The position numbers and the translations under genes were made by a program. A DNA stretch of 64,000 nucleotides. Source: Monarcha castaneiventris obscurior (lineage: Eukaryota; Chordata; Aves; Passeriformes; Monarchidae). Location: NCBI GenBank assembly GCA_026261815.1, contig JAMPIT010000510.1, forward strand, positions 16,402,001 through 16,466,000, in the 5' to 3' direction. Under the pieces are notes generated by a model, which ran no database searches, was not told where the DNA came from, and saw only the letters and a program-made list of their open reading frames with translations. Positions 1-13,204 of this stretch are shown piece by piece; the stretch's first letter is position 1; each line of letters starts with the position of its first letter.

Positions 1-3000
1 TTTAAAACCACAAACAATTTTGGCTCCTATGTCTACAGATGTCCTATGAGAGCTGGATTTATAGGTAAACAATTTGTGAATCTGGAAGATACTTAATGGT
101 TTACAAAAGCTATTCAACATTCATTTCTGGAAAAGCAGACCCTGGACATGGCCTGCAATGTCCAAACAAGCCCATGAAGGTAAAAACTAATGCTGTGGGT
201 GACAATCAGCATTTCGTGCTTAATCAGAGTGGGACCAATATATCACCCCTTTGAATGAGCCTCTTGTTACAACCCAGGAAAGAGAGAGGGGGCTGGAATT
301 GTGATGTGAGAAGGACATGCAAGATTTCACTTACTCTGCATCTCTGCAGCATGAATGACTCTGCAGCACCAATCCTTTGAACATACAAAGCTCGTATTAA
401 AGCCAATGTATCTCCACGGGCCTCTGATGCTAATCTTCTTTTGCTCATTTTAATAATGTGATGTTTTATGCAAAGTACATATACTATAGGAAACCTTCCA
501 GGACTTGTTCAAAAAATATATTAAAATATTCAGCTGATATATTTTGGCAAATAATCTTGGTAACAGGGCTTCAAATGTTTCGGTTTTGTGGACATTTTAG
601 ATACCTATCACATAGTAAGGCATCCAACATGCCATCAGAAAGAAGTGGAAGGCACTCTATAAGCCTTGCACTGCAGAGAAGTGTTTAATTTCCTGGACAG
701 TGTTATAATGAGATGTAGCCAAACTGAAAAAGTGAAAGAAAATGAGTTGTCTGCCTAAAGAGAAGGATCAGAAATTAATTCCTCTCTGCAAGAGAACTAA
801 ACTGTGCATTCTAGGACACGAAAGAGAGGAGCTCAGCCTGACAGGATGTTTGGAAAGGGAGCAAGCACAGCACAGGCTATGAGATGTTAGATTCTGCATT
901 TTAAGGACTCTCTACCCAAGGAAAAATATCATTTCTTTTGACCCAACAATTTGTGTGCTAAAGACAACTGGCTAGAAATGGCTGCCAACACATTCTGTAA
1001 ACTTAAAACTGTCCTTGAAAGCAGAAAAGAAAGGTATTGGTCAAGGATGATAGGCCTGGAAAGATCCTTTGAATCCCCTAAAATGCCAAGCAAGCAGGAC
1101 ATCTGATCAAATAGGTACAGGGCACATCTGCCCTACACACATGTAGGATCCCAAAATTGTCTCCAACACCATGTAAGAAGCTTAATGTTGATATTAAATG
1201 TCTTAAGAAGTCAGGGGAGGGGAAAAGATGAGCAGACCTCTGCATGATACCCAGTATAACCATGAAAACTTGGCAAGGCCAGGTAAGCAAGTCACTGTGT
1301 AGTACTTTGTTGCCAGCTGCAGTTAAATCACAACAGGAAGGCAAGTAGGTTACATATTTCAACTTGAATGTACTTATTTCTTCATTATTAGTAATTCTAT
1401 ACCACATTTTAGAGTATTTTTAAGCCTTCTGCAAAGCCTGTCTACAGTACGAATTTATCACAAGTCCGAAGGTTACACTGAGACCCACATGGGGAAGTGG
1501 ACACAGATGAACAATTAAGATTTCTGTGTTGGTCCAGGGGGCTGCAGAGACTCACAAAAGTAAAAAACACGTAAAGTGTGTCCAGAAAATACATTGATGG
1601 AAGCAGGAAAGGAAAGAGCCTGCTGATCCGTAGAGGACTGCAAACAGAGAAAGGCTGACTGAATGAGGAACAGGTGGTAAATCTTGCAACTTTATTCCCA
1701 AGGAAAATTTATTAATTTGAATTCTGCATGACATTTTACAATTTTCATTGCATTAAAAAAATGAAGAATTGTTTATTTCACAGAAATGTAATTAGCTATT
1801 TTAAACTGGAATGTGAATTACCTCTGTAATTACCTCTGTTATTCACTGCACTTATATATTGCCTCAGGAAAGCTATGACCACATAAACAGTCCATTAACA
1901 CCCTATTTTGTTCTTAAATAGACTAGATCTGAGAGCTAAGTAATTATGACATTCCTTCTCATTAAAGTGTACTCTTCCTTTCTTAGGTAGGATAGAAATC
2001 ACTCCCCTGAGACCTCTGTTAAATCTGGGCCTTTTGCTCCACAGATAAAATCATAGGAATCACAGCATTTTGTCCTGGAACTGACAGTGGGAATAAATAT
2101 ACAGAAACAAGAGTAGCAGTTTCTTCACAAACCAAGTTTCCTTCACCTAAGCTGGTAAAACTGGTAAAGCAATACAGAAAACAACCTGGGCCTAACATGT
2201 TATGATAACACAGTGTGAGATCTAACTTAAGACTTCTATTACAGTAGCATCAAAAATATCCTAGATGCTGCTGAGAGAAACAATTAAAAATACTTATTTG
2301 GTGTCAGCAAACAGATTATCTGGTGTGCAGTCAAGACATATCACAGAGGCAGAGTCTTTGGTGATGTCTCAGCACATAATATTTTGGGATGATAAACTTA
2401 TTAGGCTGGGTGATATAACCATATTAGGTTCCATGCTGTGCAAATAGCTGCAGTCCTTCCGAGGTCACCATATCTGCTTTTTGCCACCATTGGTTGACTA
2501 CAAAGTGCCCAATGGCTATCTCTGCTCTTAAGTGGCAGGCTGCTGTTTTCTGGAATTGCCATGATCTAGTCAAAAGAGAGAAAATGTAAGTGAAGCACAG
2601 GACAAAAGTTTATGTGGGCAAGAATGTATTTACTTTGACTTATTAGGAGAATTTTTCCAGATTACCTTTAAGGAATAAATGTTTTGTTCTTCCATGAGTG
2701 AGGGCAGTAGAAGAGATCCAGGGGAAGAATCTGAAGGGCTGAGGACAAAAGCTACAGGCTGAGAGTGCAGCCAAGCTAGTGAGGGGACTGAGGAGTAGGC
2801 AAACATCAGGGCAATTCCTGACTGAACCAAGTCTTAAAAATAGTGTCATAATGCTCTAAAAGGCTGTGCTAGCAATACAGGGAGGGAAGGTGAACACTGG
2901 CAGCAGCTGGCATGCAGGCCTTGCACCACATGCTTTGTCAACAGTGTTATGCCCCCAAGATGAAAGCTGTTTCATGAGGCAAGGGCACTTCTCCAATATG

Positions 3001-6000
3001 CTGAGTGACATTTTCTTCCAGGCCACCACAGCTGGCAGCTCTGTGTGGATGTGCTCTGAGAGACACCCCTCAACTCCCATCCCCACCCCACAGATGCCTG
3101 GGCAGGGCTCACAGCCAGAAGGTGCTCCTGGGCTGGGGAGGACATTCAAGCTTGATGGTGTTGGCAAGCTCCCCCATGCACTGCCAAGAGCTGCTCAGAG
3201 CATCTGCAGTGATCTTCTCTATCCCAGGCTTCCTTTCAAGACTGGAGGCTCTTCCAGTTGGTGACTGTGAGTGAAACACAAAGAGAAATACATTAGATTA
3301 ATATATAGATTTATATATTAGAATTATATTGCAGCTACTCAAGCAGGGTCTTGAGTAGCAACACAGAAATATCCACTCTGCAATATGCACAAGTCTTATT
3401 CCAAAGCTGTGGTGGCACTGACCTGGGGCGAGGTGTGTGGGGTGAGTGAGACACACTCCTGCACAGGGCACAGCAAGGAGGAAGCATCCTGGCTGCCCAC
3501 ATAAACTCACACACCTTCTGTCCACCATGGCTCATTTTTTGTGTTTCTGCCTCTAGACCAATCTTTTTTCAAGTCTTGTACAAAGATTGTGAGCTCTTCA
3601 GGGAAGTATATCTTCACCCTCTGATTTTTGCTTGCAGGTTTGTCCACTGATTTCCTCCAATGCACTTCTGTCTGCACCAGGACCTACACAGGACTAGCAG
3701 TTTCTCTTCAAAACATGCTAAATCTATACTAAATCCCAAAATTTTGTCTGTAAATCCATCAGTGTAGGGAAGGAGGCCCACAGCACCATGGAGAGAAAGA
3801 CAGACAGCAACCTTGCTCTGGTCTTCCCATCTTCCTCTACAGGATAATCATGCTGAACAAGGACAGCCCTCCTCAGTCACAAATGTGACTTCACTTTTTA
3901 TTATTTTTTTATTGCAGATGACTTCTTCATTCCAAGGAGCAAAGCCTATGGGTCACAGAGGGTCTGGTAAAGCCATTTCTGTTCTGCTGGCTGGAGCCCA
4001 GTGGCTTGGTCAGGCAACACATCCTAACGAGATTCTTCTAAGAAGAGCAAAAGTGATTGATCAAACCCAGTGACTTTGTTTGATGACAGATGAACATGGG
4101 AATGGCAGCACTCAGAGCAACCCCACACTTCTGCTCTGGCATCACTTCCACAGGGCTGTTCCATCACTGCACCTTGTCCCCTCAGGCTACCTCTAAAACA
4201 CACAGATCAAACCACCTAGCAACCAAACTCTGGGCTCAAACACTTGTAACACATTCCGGCAGGAACTGCAGAAGGAGAGAGGCTATTGCCTTGGGTCCAA
4301 ATAATTATTTTGCTTAAGAAAGCTAATATAATCCTTATTACTGGGATAATGGAGAATTTTAAAATAGATGTGAATAATTATAAATAAATAAAAATAATAG
4401 AAATAACAATCATAAATATAGCCACTATGAATCACAATAATGTACTTTGCATATACTTCTGATTTAGTATTTTTGACATATCAAAACCCAACTGATTTTC
4501 TTTGTCATTTCATGTCCCTAAGTTGAGAAATTCTCTTGGAAAGGAAAAAGATGATGAAAAACCTTGGGTTTGTTGGCTCAAAGTTCCAAGCAATCCAGTT
4601 TTTATGTTCCTACTTTTGTTTGCATAATACTTGGGGGATGAACCTGCAGACAGAGAAGGAAAAATAGGGCACAATTATTAAAGAAGGGGGGGATGTTCTT
4701 CATCACTTCAGCTTAGTGCAAAACCAGCACTTCCTCTATTACCCAAGTCAAGAGATGTTTTTAAGAAAAAAGATAAGTTACAAGATTGGTGCTGATGATG
4801 AATACCCACGGTGTGCTGAGAAGCAACCAAGTTACTCAGCTTTTTCATGTGTTCTGAAAGTAGACCTAAAAAATGCACAGAAAGAAGTGAGGGAAGAATT
4901 CAAAGTTAGATAAATGTTGCTTTTGTTTTTAAGGGAAAAATAAATAAAATCTTCTGCAATTTTGTATTTCAGAATTTCAGCATTTGGACACAATAACTTA
5001 TTTTGCCTAAATTGATGTGAATCTGTCAGTTTCTGGAATGGGAGTGAACACCTGTATCTATATGAAATCCAGTGTGAGACAAAAAGCTTCTGTTTGACCC
5101 AGCATGTTTAGCATTAGTGAAAAGACTGCAGAGCTTAAAATGTCGCTACATTGAGACCCTTTGAGCTATCCTCAGATAAATCCTATGTTATGTAAAGCAT
5201 ATCACAAATCATGGATAATCAAGTGAGAATGCTCGTTTCTCTTCTATATTTCTTATCACAGTTGTATGCTTTCTACTCATTGCAATCAATTTTTCTACAT
5301 TTTTTAAATGCTACTGTAAAAAGAAATCAGTATCATTTTTTTTCCTGTGTACAAAACACCTGATATTTTTCTGGGACATCTCTTCCTGCAAGCTATCTGA
5401 CTCATCTAATGCAGGACCTTGCAAGAAGTTCAGGGAATGTCCCTCTACTAAGAACACCAATATAGAGTACAGATGACAATGACTTGCTATAACTTGTTGC
5501 GGGATTGCATCTTGCCTAGGGATCAGGCTGGATTAGGACATGCTTGCAGGTCTTCTTGAGTTGTCTGCCACTCAATACTGCCTCATCTGTCAGAGGCCAC
5601 CAGGCCCAAAGCCATCTGTCCCCAACTATACTGTAATGAAACTCTCCTTAAGCTGGAACTAATATTCAAGAGATGTTTTTCTTTTTATTTTGAGTCAATG
5701 TTGTGCTGAGCAGAGCAGAGCAGATACAGCTGGGTCAAGTCAGTGAATTTATTTTCTCAAGGGATACATTTATGTATCCCATATGACGGTATCAAAAATC
5801 ATTTAGATACACCTATGTGAACTGGGGGCATTAGCATGGAAGGATGTCTGGCTCCCTTTCCTCAGAACTGTGATTTACTCCACACAAAATAAATAATCAG
5901 TTGTGCAATATGTGAAGACAACAGGGTGGACTGGAGTGACCAGGTGCTCACTAATACAAACTAGACTTCACAAGCTGCTGAATTGCTCCTCACAACTGCT

Positions 6001-9000
6001 TCTCCTTAGTTCTCTGCTATGGAAGTGATAAATATTTAACATTAGAGTTTGTCTTTCATTTTGTTTTTCTCCTGGCTGTCAACATGGCATTCATATTGCT
6101 ACTCTTACATTTGTAAACAATCATTATTTTCATCATCTCTTCTCTCACATTTAATTTAAAAAAAACCCCTGCACTTCTAAGTGCATACTTTCCGTGTTCT
6201 CGGAAGCCAGTGCTTTGGATTGTAGTAATTTTATACTCTTTTTTATTATTAAGCTAAAGAGAAGAAAGAAGGAAGAGGGATAGGGAGTTGGGTGCCTCCA
6301 AAATCACATCCTCTTACATACAGAATGGAAACAAGGCTAGACTCAGAAGGGCTGGAGAGGCTGCCTAGGATAGATGGTGTTGCCATCACTGAACATGACC
6401 TGTTTCCATTAAGGTAGGTTCAAAGTTCAGACTCACTGTCATGATTTATCACGGGCTACTATTTCCATCATTGTGACAAACTAGGCTGTCCGTAAGTCAG
6501 ACACGAAGGCCACATCCTGAGATTTTGAGGCCACAGTTTCAAGATATAAAAATGAATCTGACCAGCAGGTTTACCTCATCTTTAATCCCCAAGCTGAGCT
6601 GTGTCCCCCGTGACACCCCAGGGCTGTGCACTTCTGAACTCTGAGTCTATATTTTCTGTGAGGAACCACAGTGAAATCAGTGAGCACAACAGCTCTCTCC
6701 AGTTACCAGGAGTGAACAGCAGGACATTGCATTACCACATTCCTGCATGTAGTTTCATGTCCTAATGACAGCTTTGCTTTGAAACTAGTTATGCTCTTTA
6801 ACACAATTTTAAGGGGTTCCAGAAGTGGAAAACATGGAGTGCCAGAAGGCCCCATGCATTTCTGATGGCTACTACAGAGGCCCTTAACTCCAACATCGTG
6901 AACCCTGATGGCCCAGGAAAACACAGTGCATGCCTGGAAGGAACTCAAACAGCAACTTGAACATTAAATGAAATCCAGACAGACAAACTACAGATCCAAA
7001 ATCTTTCATCCCCTGTCAGGAGTGGCAGGCAGAGAAACTCACAGTGTTCAGTGCACCACACGAGGACAGAGGCACAAAAAAAGAGGGAAGTTTTAAGGAA
7101 TTGATGAAAAACTTTAAAGATAATATCTAGACAGCTTACTGTGTTTTTTTAATAGCTACTTGGGGTAACAGTAAAGGAGAAGGGATAAATAAGATAGAAG
7201 TTTTTCAGAGTTCTGCATCTACAACATAAATTCTGTGAATATGAGATATGAAAAGGCTCTTTAGATGACAGGTTGTGTGAATCAACATATACAGGTAACC
7301 AGGGTGACTACCAATCCACAGCTGAAATGCAAAGAGTATATTAATTTCATTACCTTGCTAACACCGAGCAGCAGAGACACATGGGGGAACAGGCTTCCTT
7401 AGGCTTAGCTCATCCTAAAAAAAAGGGGGAGCCTGTTGCCTGCCCCAATATATCAAAAGGCTTCATGCATGCACTGTTTATTACAAGGCTGTGCTTTTAT
7501 TATCTCTTCCAGCAGAAGGCTCAAGCATGTCTGTGAGAGCGTATTATCCCTGCACAGGAGTACTATTAAAAACAGGCAGAGGATGAGCAGCAAGCATAAT
7601 AAAAGGAGTTGTCCCAAACTGATATTCTTAGCACTCCCAGCTGAAAAGTCAGTTTGAGTGAAACTATTCCTCCCTCACCAAATCTTCTGGTTTTAACCCT
7701 CTCCTCCCAACTCAGATTAATCTGGCTTTTAGGAAAATTACTCTTGTACAATTACTGAGGAAGGTCATTCAATACTAAAAAAAGGTCAATTACAAGAACA
7801 TGCATAGTAGACTCGAAGCCACATAAGATAAATCATCTAGTCTGTCTGTGTTCTGTTTTGGTAGGAGGTGTTGTGCACACAGTGAAAAATTTTTTCAGAC
7901 CAAGCAATGTAGTAAGAAAACTCTAAAGAGCCAAAATAGCACTGCTGACACTTATCACTTGATCATTTAATGAAGTCTTTTGTAATGCAAAGATGCACAA
8001 ATGCCTGAATACAAGAAGCAGGACACGCAATAAAGGATGTCTTAAAAGATGGTATTGCAAGAAAATGACCAGAAATACAAATTTTTACAGGAAAGAAATA
8101 AGGTGCCTTTCATCGCTATACACCAAGAACTGACGGGGAATTTGGATGATTGGCATTGGTCAGTCAGAACTTCCTTGAGTTAAAAATTATCCAGTTGCTT
8201 ATGCCTGGGGATCCCAAAAGAAAGTGGAATCCTAGGAATAAACATTGAACACCAGCTCAAAACACCTGGAAATTTAGCAGGCAGAAGCTGAAAATTATTC
8301 ACAAACTGCTCCTGCTCGGCGAATAAAACCCAACTGTTTGCGAGCAGTAACAGTTTTCCTAACCATGTTTCTTATTATAGGACAATTGCTGACACACCAA
8401 AGATGGAGATGAAGAGAGAGGCAGACACAAACTGTGTTTGAGCAGCGTAAAGTGTTGTTCTATTGCATTTGTTATAATTTCTGAGTTTAATCTAGTCACG
8501 CACCAGTTCTTTCAAAAGCAAGGTCACGTAGCTTTCTCCGTGTTTCCAGTAACACACTGGTGCTAAACAAAAACGTGGAGCAATGTAACTATGTGCAGGT
8601 TACAGCCACTCAACAGTAAATTCATGTTCCCTTATTCCAGCGTATAATTTCATTTCTTCTGGATTGAGACCAACATTAGCTAGCAGCATTGCTCTCCTTC
8701 AATTCCTAAGAACTTTGTAGTAACTGCTCTTGCTGTGCCACTGTCCTAAAGCTGTGGGAGCCCGCCTCCAGCACTGCAACCAGAGACAGAGAGTATACCT
8801 CTATCATACAGAGCACGTGCATGTGCATGCACCTATCTCAGTGTGAAGCATCCCCTAGTGGTATTAGAAATCACGTTTGTCACTGTTAAGGTTTCCTGGT
8901 GATGCTGGGATTAGCAACAGGAAAAAGAGGTGATGGACATAATGGCTGATTGCTGGTGGGAGCTCAAGGAGAGACAGATGTGGAAAAAGAAGATGGAAAA

Positions 9001-10250
9001 TCCTCAAGACAGCATGGAGGATTGGGATGAGCTTCTGCTTGGGATGGGGTGGTGATGAAGAAGAAAAACAGAAATAACGCAGAGACGCTCACTAAGTCCT
9101 AATGGAAGGGAAACACTATCGCATCTCCCACATAATACAAAATTAAGATACATTTGTAAATCTCTAGCAAGAGAGTCACAATATTCAGCCATCTTCATAG
9201 CACCTATGAACCCAAATGACTCCACCTTTAGTGATTTGACTATGTCTAATATTCGGGGTTTTTTTAAAAAACATGAAGAAAATGAGCTCCGGCCACTCTC
9301 AGAGCAAAGAAAGAGAGTATCACACAGAAAACTGAAACAGTATTAGTAATAAATATTCTATTAACCCCATAGCCTTTGCATTATATCTTGTTTGATAGGC
9401 CAGTCCTTCTCTGGAAAAAAACAGAGAATGAGATAGCTGCTTCTTCCCTTATAACAATGACAATAATATGACCATGCAAATTTCAGCCAACAGAATTCTT
9501 TAGAGTATGAATTTTGCACATGTGACATTCACCAGGTTGTGATGAAAAGACAAACGAAGCATTTTGCAGGGACAGATCCAGGCACACACTACCAGTGCTT
9601 TGGGGTAGCAGCTATCTCTCAGTCACACCAGTAAGGGCTCACCCCAGGCAGGATTAAGGCGGTTCCTGCTCCCTCTGCACCACCTGCGCTGCCTGCTCAC
9701 GTGCAGGACTGAGAGCTCAGCTCCCTCCCTCCCTCCAGGACCTGCTCACCCAGCACATGCGAGATCAGCCATGTTTGTACAGTTCCCAGCACGATGACTC
9801 ATGGCTGCGAGACAGCTCCAAATCATTCATCATAGAGGAATCAAGACTTATGCTGGCACCCTCTTACAGATTAACCACCAGCAGTGGTTGTGTTCTCAGG
9901 TTATGATAATATGACCTTAAATGTTTGTAGCGTTATAAGTTTCCCCTTTGCTTTGCAAGACTCAGCATAAGCTTCTAAAGCTTTCCTTTCCAATTTCAGT
10001 AAGGATTGTAATTATTAGAAAATTCTGTAATACACCTGTATACACTATGTTCTTGCTTTTTCAATGTTGTAGATGCTACAATAAGATTTGAGGTCTTCAG
10101 ATCTATTTACTATTAGGCTCTGATTATGGGAATTTTCTGACTTTTTGCAGATTCACAGATTTACAGATTTCTTCTCTAAGGTGTTTCTTTCAGGTTTTAC
10201 CTCTCCACAACCCATGGATTACTCAGAAATAAAGACAGGATGGAGGCTGC
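1..10250. other. Intergenic/intronic DNA, no gene supported
   Basis: I see no supported gene, RNA gene or recognisable transposon here. Open frames are short (132 codons at most), have no exon-like flanks that I trust, and overlap one another on both strands in the GC-richer patch at 2850-3530. Small local features are a CCCT-rich run near 9722-9738 and a 20-bp purine/pyrimidine-alternating tract at 8813-8832. Old repeats diverged beyond recognition by eye may be present. Confidence 0.6.
8813..8832. repeat. Alternating purine-pyrimidine tract
   Basis: The 20 bases GCACGTGCATGTGCATGCAC alternate purine and pyrimidine without a break and contain the E-box hexamer CACGTG. Such tracts can adopt Z-DNA. 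No function is implied by sequence alone. Confidence 0.6.
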
Positions 10251-12590
10251 GGGAGATGTGTTATTTAACTAGTTTAGGTGACTTTAGACACTTAACTCAA
10301 GTGCAAGTGGAGGATAAAATTTAAGATTTGATGTTCTCAGGAGAATCCAGAAGAGAAGATTCTGGCAGTGTGAAGGGAATAAGGAGCTCATTGAAAGAGC
10401 TTTGAACTCGATTTGACAGGATAAAAGGATAAAAAGAGCCTTCCTAGAGATAAGCTTGTGGGCAGCCTGTGGGCAGCACACCAATATTTGAGGGATGGTG
10501 TGTAGTCAGGTCCTTTGATCTGTGAAGGTAGGGGATGAAGATCCTTGTGGCAGCAAAGACACAAGGGCTATCAACATGATAGAAACCACAGAAGTGCCTG
10601 AGCATGGTCACACAGGAATTTGGGCTTCCCTGTCCAAAAATGTGGCAGAGTCAATAACCAAACTGAAGTACATCCACCCCAATGCACACAGCATGGGCAA
10701 CAAACAAGAGAAGCTGGGAGCCATAGTGCAGCAGGAAAGCTATGTTACAGTTGCCATCATGGGATGACTTGGAGAGCTGGAGCACTGCAGTGGATGGCAA
10801 TAAATTCTTCAGAAGGGTAGGCAAGGAAGGAGGGGTGGTGTGATAGTCCTGTAGCTTAGGGAATGTCTCGATTGTCTGGAGCTTAATGATTGTGACAATA
10901 GGGTGAAATGTTTACAGGGAAGCCCAATGAGGCAAATATCCTGGTGGGTGTCTGTTATAGACTCCCCAACCAGGATGAAGAGGCAGAAGGAATATTCTGT
11001 AAGCAGCTGAGAAAAGTCTCACAATCACTAGCCCTTGCTCTAGGGGGACTTCTGCTAACCAGAGGTTTGATGGAAATACAGCAGAGCAGAGAGAGAACAA
11101 ACCAGGAAGCTCCTGGAGAGAGTGTTAAGACAACTTCCTGACACAGCTGCTCAGTGAGCCAACCAGGAGAGGTGCCCCACAGGACATGTTTTTAGTAAAC
11201 AGAAAAGAACTAGTGGAAGATGTGATGGTTAAAGGCTGTCTTGGAAACAGTAATCTTGAAATGATAGAATTTTCACTTCTTGGAGAAGTAAGGTGGGACA
11301 CTGGCAGAACAGACAACTTGGACTTCCATAGGTCAGATTTCGGCCTGTTTAGGAGCCTGGTTGACAGTGTCCTGGAGGGCAAAAATGTCCAGAAAGACTG
11401 GATATTCTTCAAGAAGTAAAACTTAACGATTCAAGAGCAGGTTGGACAGAACAATCAGGACTACAAAAATTTTGTGATGTTATGCCGGGAGAAAATTAGA
11501 ATGGCCAAAGCCCAACTAGAACTTAATCTGGCTACTCCAGTAAGACAACAAAAAATGTTTTTATAAATACAACAAAATTAGCAACAAAAGCAGAACTAGG
11601 GAGAATCTCCATCCTTTATTGCATGCAAGGGGAAACATAGTGACAAACGATGATGAAAAGATTGAGGCTATTTGAGTGTCTTTAAGAGTAAGACCAGTTG
11701 TTCATGGGGTACCCAGCCCCCTGAGCTGGAGGACAAGGACACAGAGAAGAATGAAGTCCCTAGAATCCAAAGGGAAATGGTTATTGATCTGCTACACCAC
11801 CTAGACACACACAGGTCTATGGGGATGGATGGGATCCATAAAAGAATACTGAGGGAGCTGATGAAAGTGCTCACAGAGCTACTTTCAATTATTTGCCAGC
11901 AGTCCTGGCTAATTGAGCAGATGCCAGTTGACTGAAATTCAGCAAATTTCCTCCTCAGCAAGTTCACTTAGGATACAGAACTGGGAGGAGAGGCTGATAC
12001 CTCAAAGGGCTGTGAGACTTTTCAGAGGGATCTAGAGAGGTTGGAGACACAGGCAGAGAAGAACTTTTCAAAATTCAGCAAGGGCCAATGCAGGGTGCTG
12101 CACCTGGGGAGGAATAACCTCAAGCACTGGTATAGGTTGGGGGCCAACCTGCTGGAAAGTAGCTCTGTGGGTCTGGAGGTCTGGAGCACAAGTTCTGTGA
12201 GGAGCATCTGAGGGAATTGGGGTTGTTTAGCCTGGGGAAAAGGAGGAAAAGGAGGCTCAGAGGGGACTTTATCACTCTCTGCAACTGCCTAAAAGGAGGC
12301 TGTAGTGAGGTGGGTTTGGTCCCTTCTCCCAGGTAACAAAGGATAGAACGAGATGAAATGGTCTCACATTGTGCTGGAGAGGTTTAGATCAGATACTAGG
12401 AAAAATTTCTTTACTGAAAGGGTGGCCAGATATTGGACCAGGCTGCCCAGAGAAGTGGTTGAGTTTGAAAAATGTGCGGATGTGTTACCTGGGGACATGG
12501 TTTAGTGGTAAATGTGTAACAGTGCTGGGTTAATGACTGGAACTGAAGATGATCTTAGAGGTCTTTTCCAACCTAAATAATTGCAAGAGT
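10250..12590 (+). mobile_element. CR1 LINE retrotransposon, internally deleted
   Basis: This is the largest transposable element in the window, a non-LTR retrotransposon of the CR1 clade on the plus strand. It contains, in order, a 5' segment like the CR1 region just before ORF2 (roughly 10250-10660), ORF2 endonuclease-region remnants (10660-11150), the linker towards the reverse transcriptase (11150-11935), a short piece around the reverse-transcriptase catalytic box (from 11957), and the typical 3' end with degenerate text like GGTCTTTTCCAACCTAAAT near 12570. Most of the reverse transcriptase core is missing between 11935 and 11957, and a second gap lies near 12180. Full CR1 elements are about 4.5 kb, so roughly half remains. 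Frameshifts and stops make it inactive. The 5' boundary is approximate. An unusually long 5' reach compared with the common 5'-truncated CR1 copies suggests a near-full-length insertion that later lost internal sequence. Confidence 0.9.
10522..12190 (+). pseudogene. Decayed CR1 ORF2 (endonuclease/reverse transcriptase)
   Basis: In functional CR1 elements this ORF encodes an apurinic-like endonuclease followed by a reverse transcriptase that copies element RNA at nicked chromosomal DNA. Visible remnants run through several frames. The 10522-10767 frame carries HPNAHSMGNKQEKLGAIVQQ, the start of the endonuclease. The 10908-11141 frame carries GVCYRLPNQDEEAEGIFCKQ, a conserved endonuclease stretch. 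The 11186-11419 frame carries FLVNRKELVEDVMVKGCLGN. The 11672-11935 frame carries HHLDTHRSMGMDGIHKRILR, which leads into the reverse transcriptase. Translation from 11957 gives SKFT, a stop, then DTELGG, so the family's F-A-D-D catalytic box has become F-T-stop-D. The frames are separated by stops and indels, and the palm and finger regions are deleted. No active enzyme can be made. Confidence 0.85.
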
Positions 12591-12720
12591 CAGTGATCTA
12601 TCTGAGATACCTACACCAACCAAAAGATCTCCCTCTCCCATGCATTTCTTTAACCATACTTCAGTCCTAGTTTTTCTTTGATGGTCTTGCATTTCTTTGC
12701 CTGTCTTGCATTTACTTTTG

Positions 12721-12775
<55 letters not shown>

Positions 12776-12783
12776 CGATCGAT
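12721..12783. repeat. (GATA)13 microsatellite ending in GATC units
   Basis: Thirteen uninterrupted GATA tetramers (12721-12772) are followed by two GATC tetramers and GATT. Read on the other strand it gives a spurious repeating Tyr-Leu-Ser-Ile peptide. The uninterrupted core suggests it is polymorphic in the population. Confidence 0.95.
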
Positions 12784-12784
12784 T

Positions 12785-13200
12785 TTTCACACATACTCAT
12801 TGATAGCTGTCACATGCAGTCACCTGTTTTTTATAAGTTTTTTTGCTATACCTGTCACCAGTAGTGCAACGAGAAGTATTTCTCTCTCAAGGAAGCACTG
12901 GCATTCTCTAGCTTGTTTAATATCCAAAAGACAGCATAGCATAACTGTAGTTTATCAAAGAGATGCTCTAAAGATTGATCATGACTAATGCTCATGGAAT
13001 CTTGACCTCACAGCCTGTTCCAGTGAGTTCCCCCAAAGGCCCTGACAGATTTAATTAGCAGTAAGCAGCTATATTCTTCAGGTAAATGAGAGGATTACAT
13101 GAATACATGCACCCATCGACATGTTTTGGCAAAAGGAAACATCTTAGGGGGCCTTTTACAATCACACACTCTGGCTTTGCAAAGCATTTTCCATAGACTG
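12785..13200. other. No gene supported
   Basis: Unique-looking AT-rich sequence. The only notable element is TTTAAT near 13050, which is an ATTAAA polyadenylation-like hexamer on the minus strand downstream of the exon-like frame at 13205-13552. Confidence 0.5.
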
Positions 13201-13204
13201 CATC

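Noticed and set aside
2856..3274. Overlapping open frames on both strands in a GC-richer patch
   Set aside because: Opposite-strand overlap and lack of domains fit chance openness in GC-rich sequence.
6351..6405. Short text resembling an eroded CR1 segment
   Set aside because: Only GAGGCTGCCTAGGAT and CCATCACTGAACA fit, without the neighbouring CR1 blocks.
12573..12800. 75-codon minus-strand open frame with Tyr-Leu-Ser-Ile repeats
   Set aside because: Translation of the (GATA)13 array.
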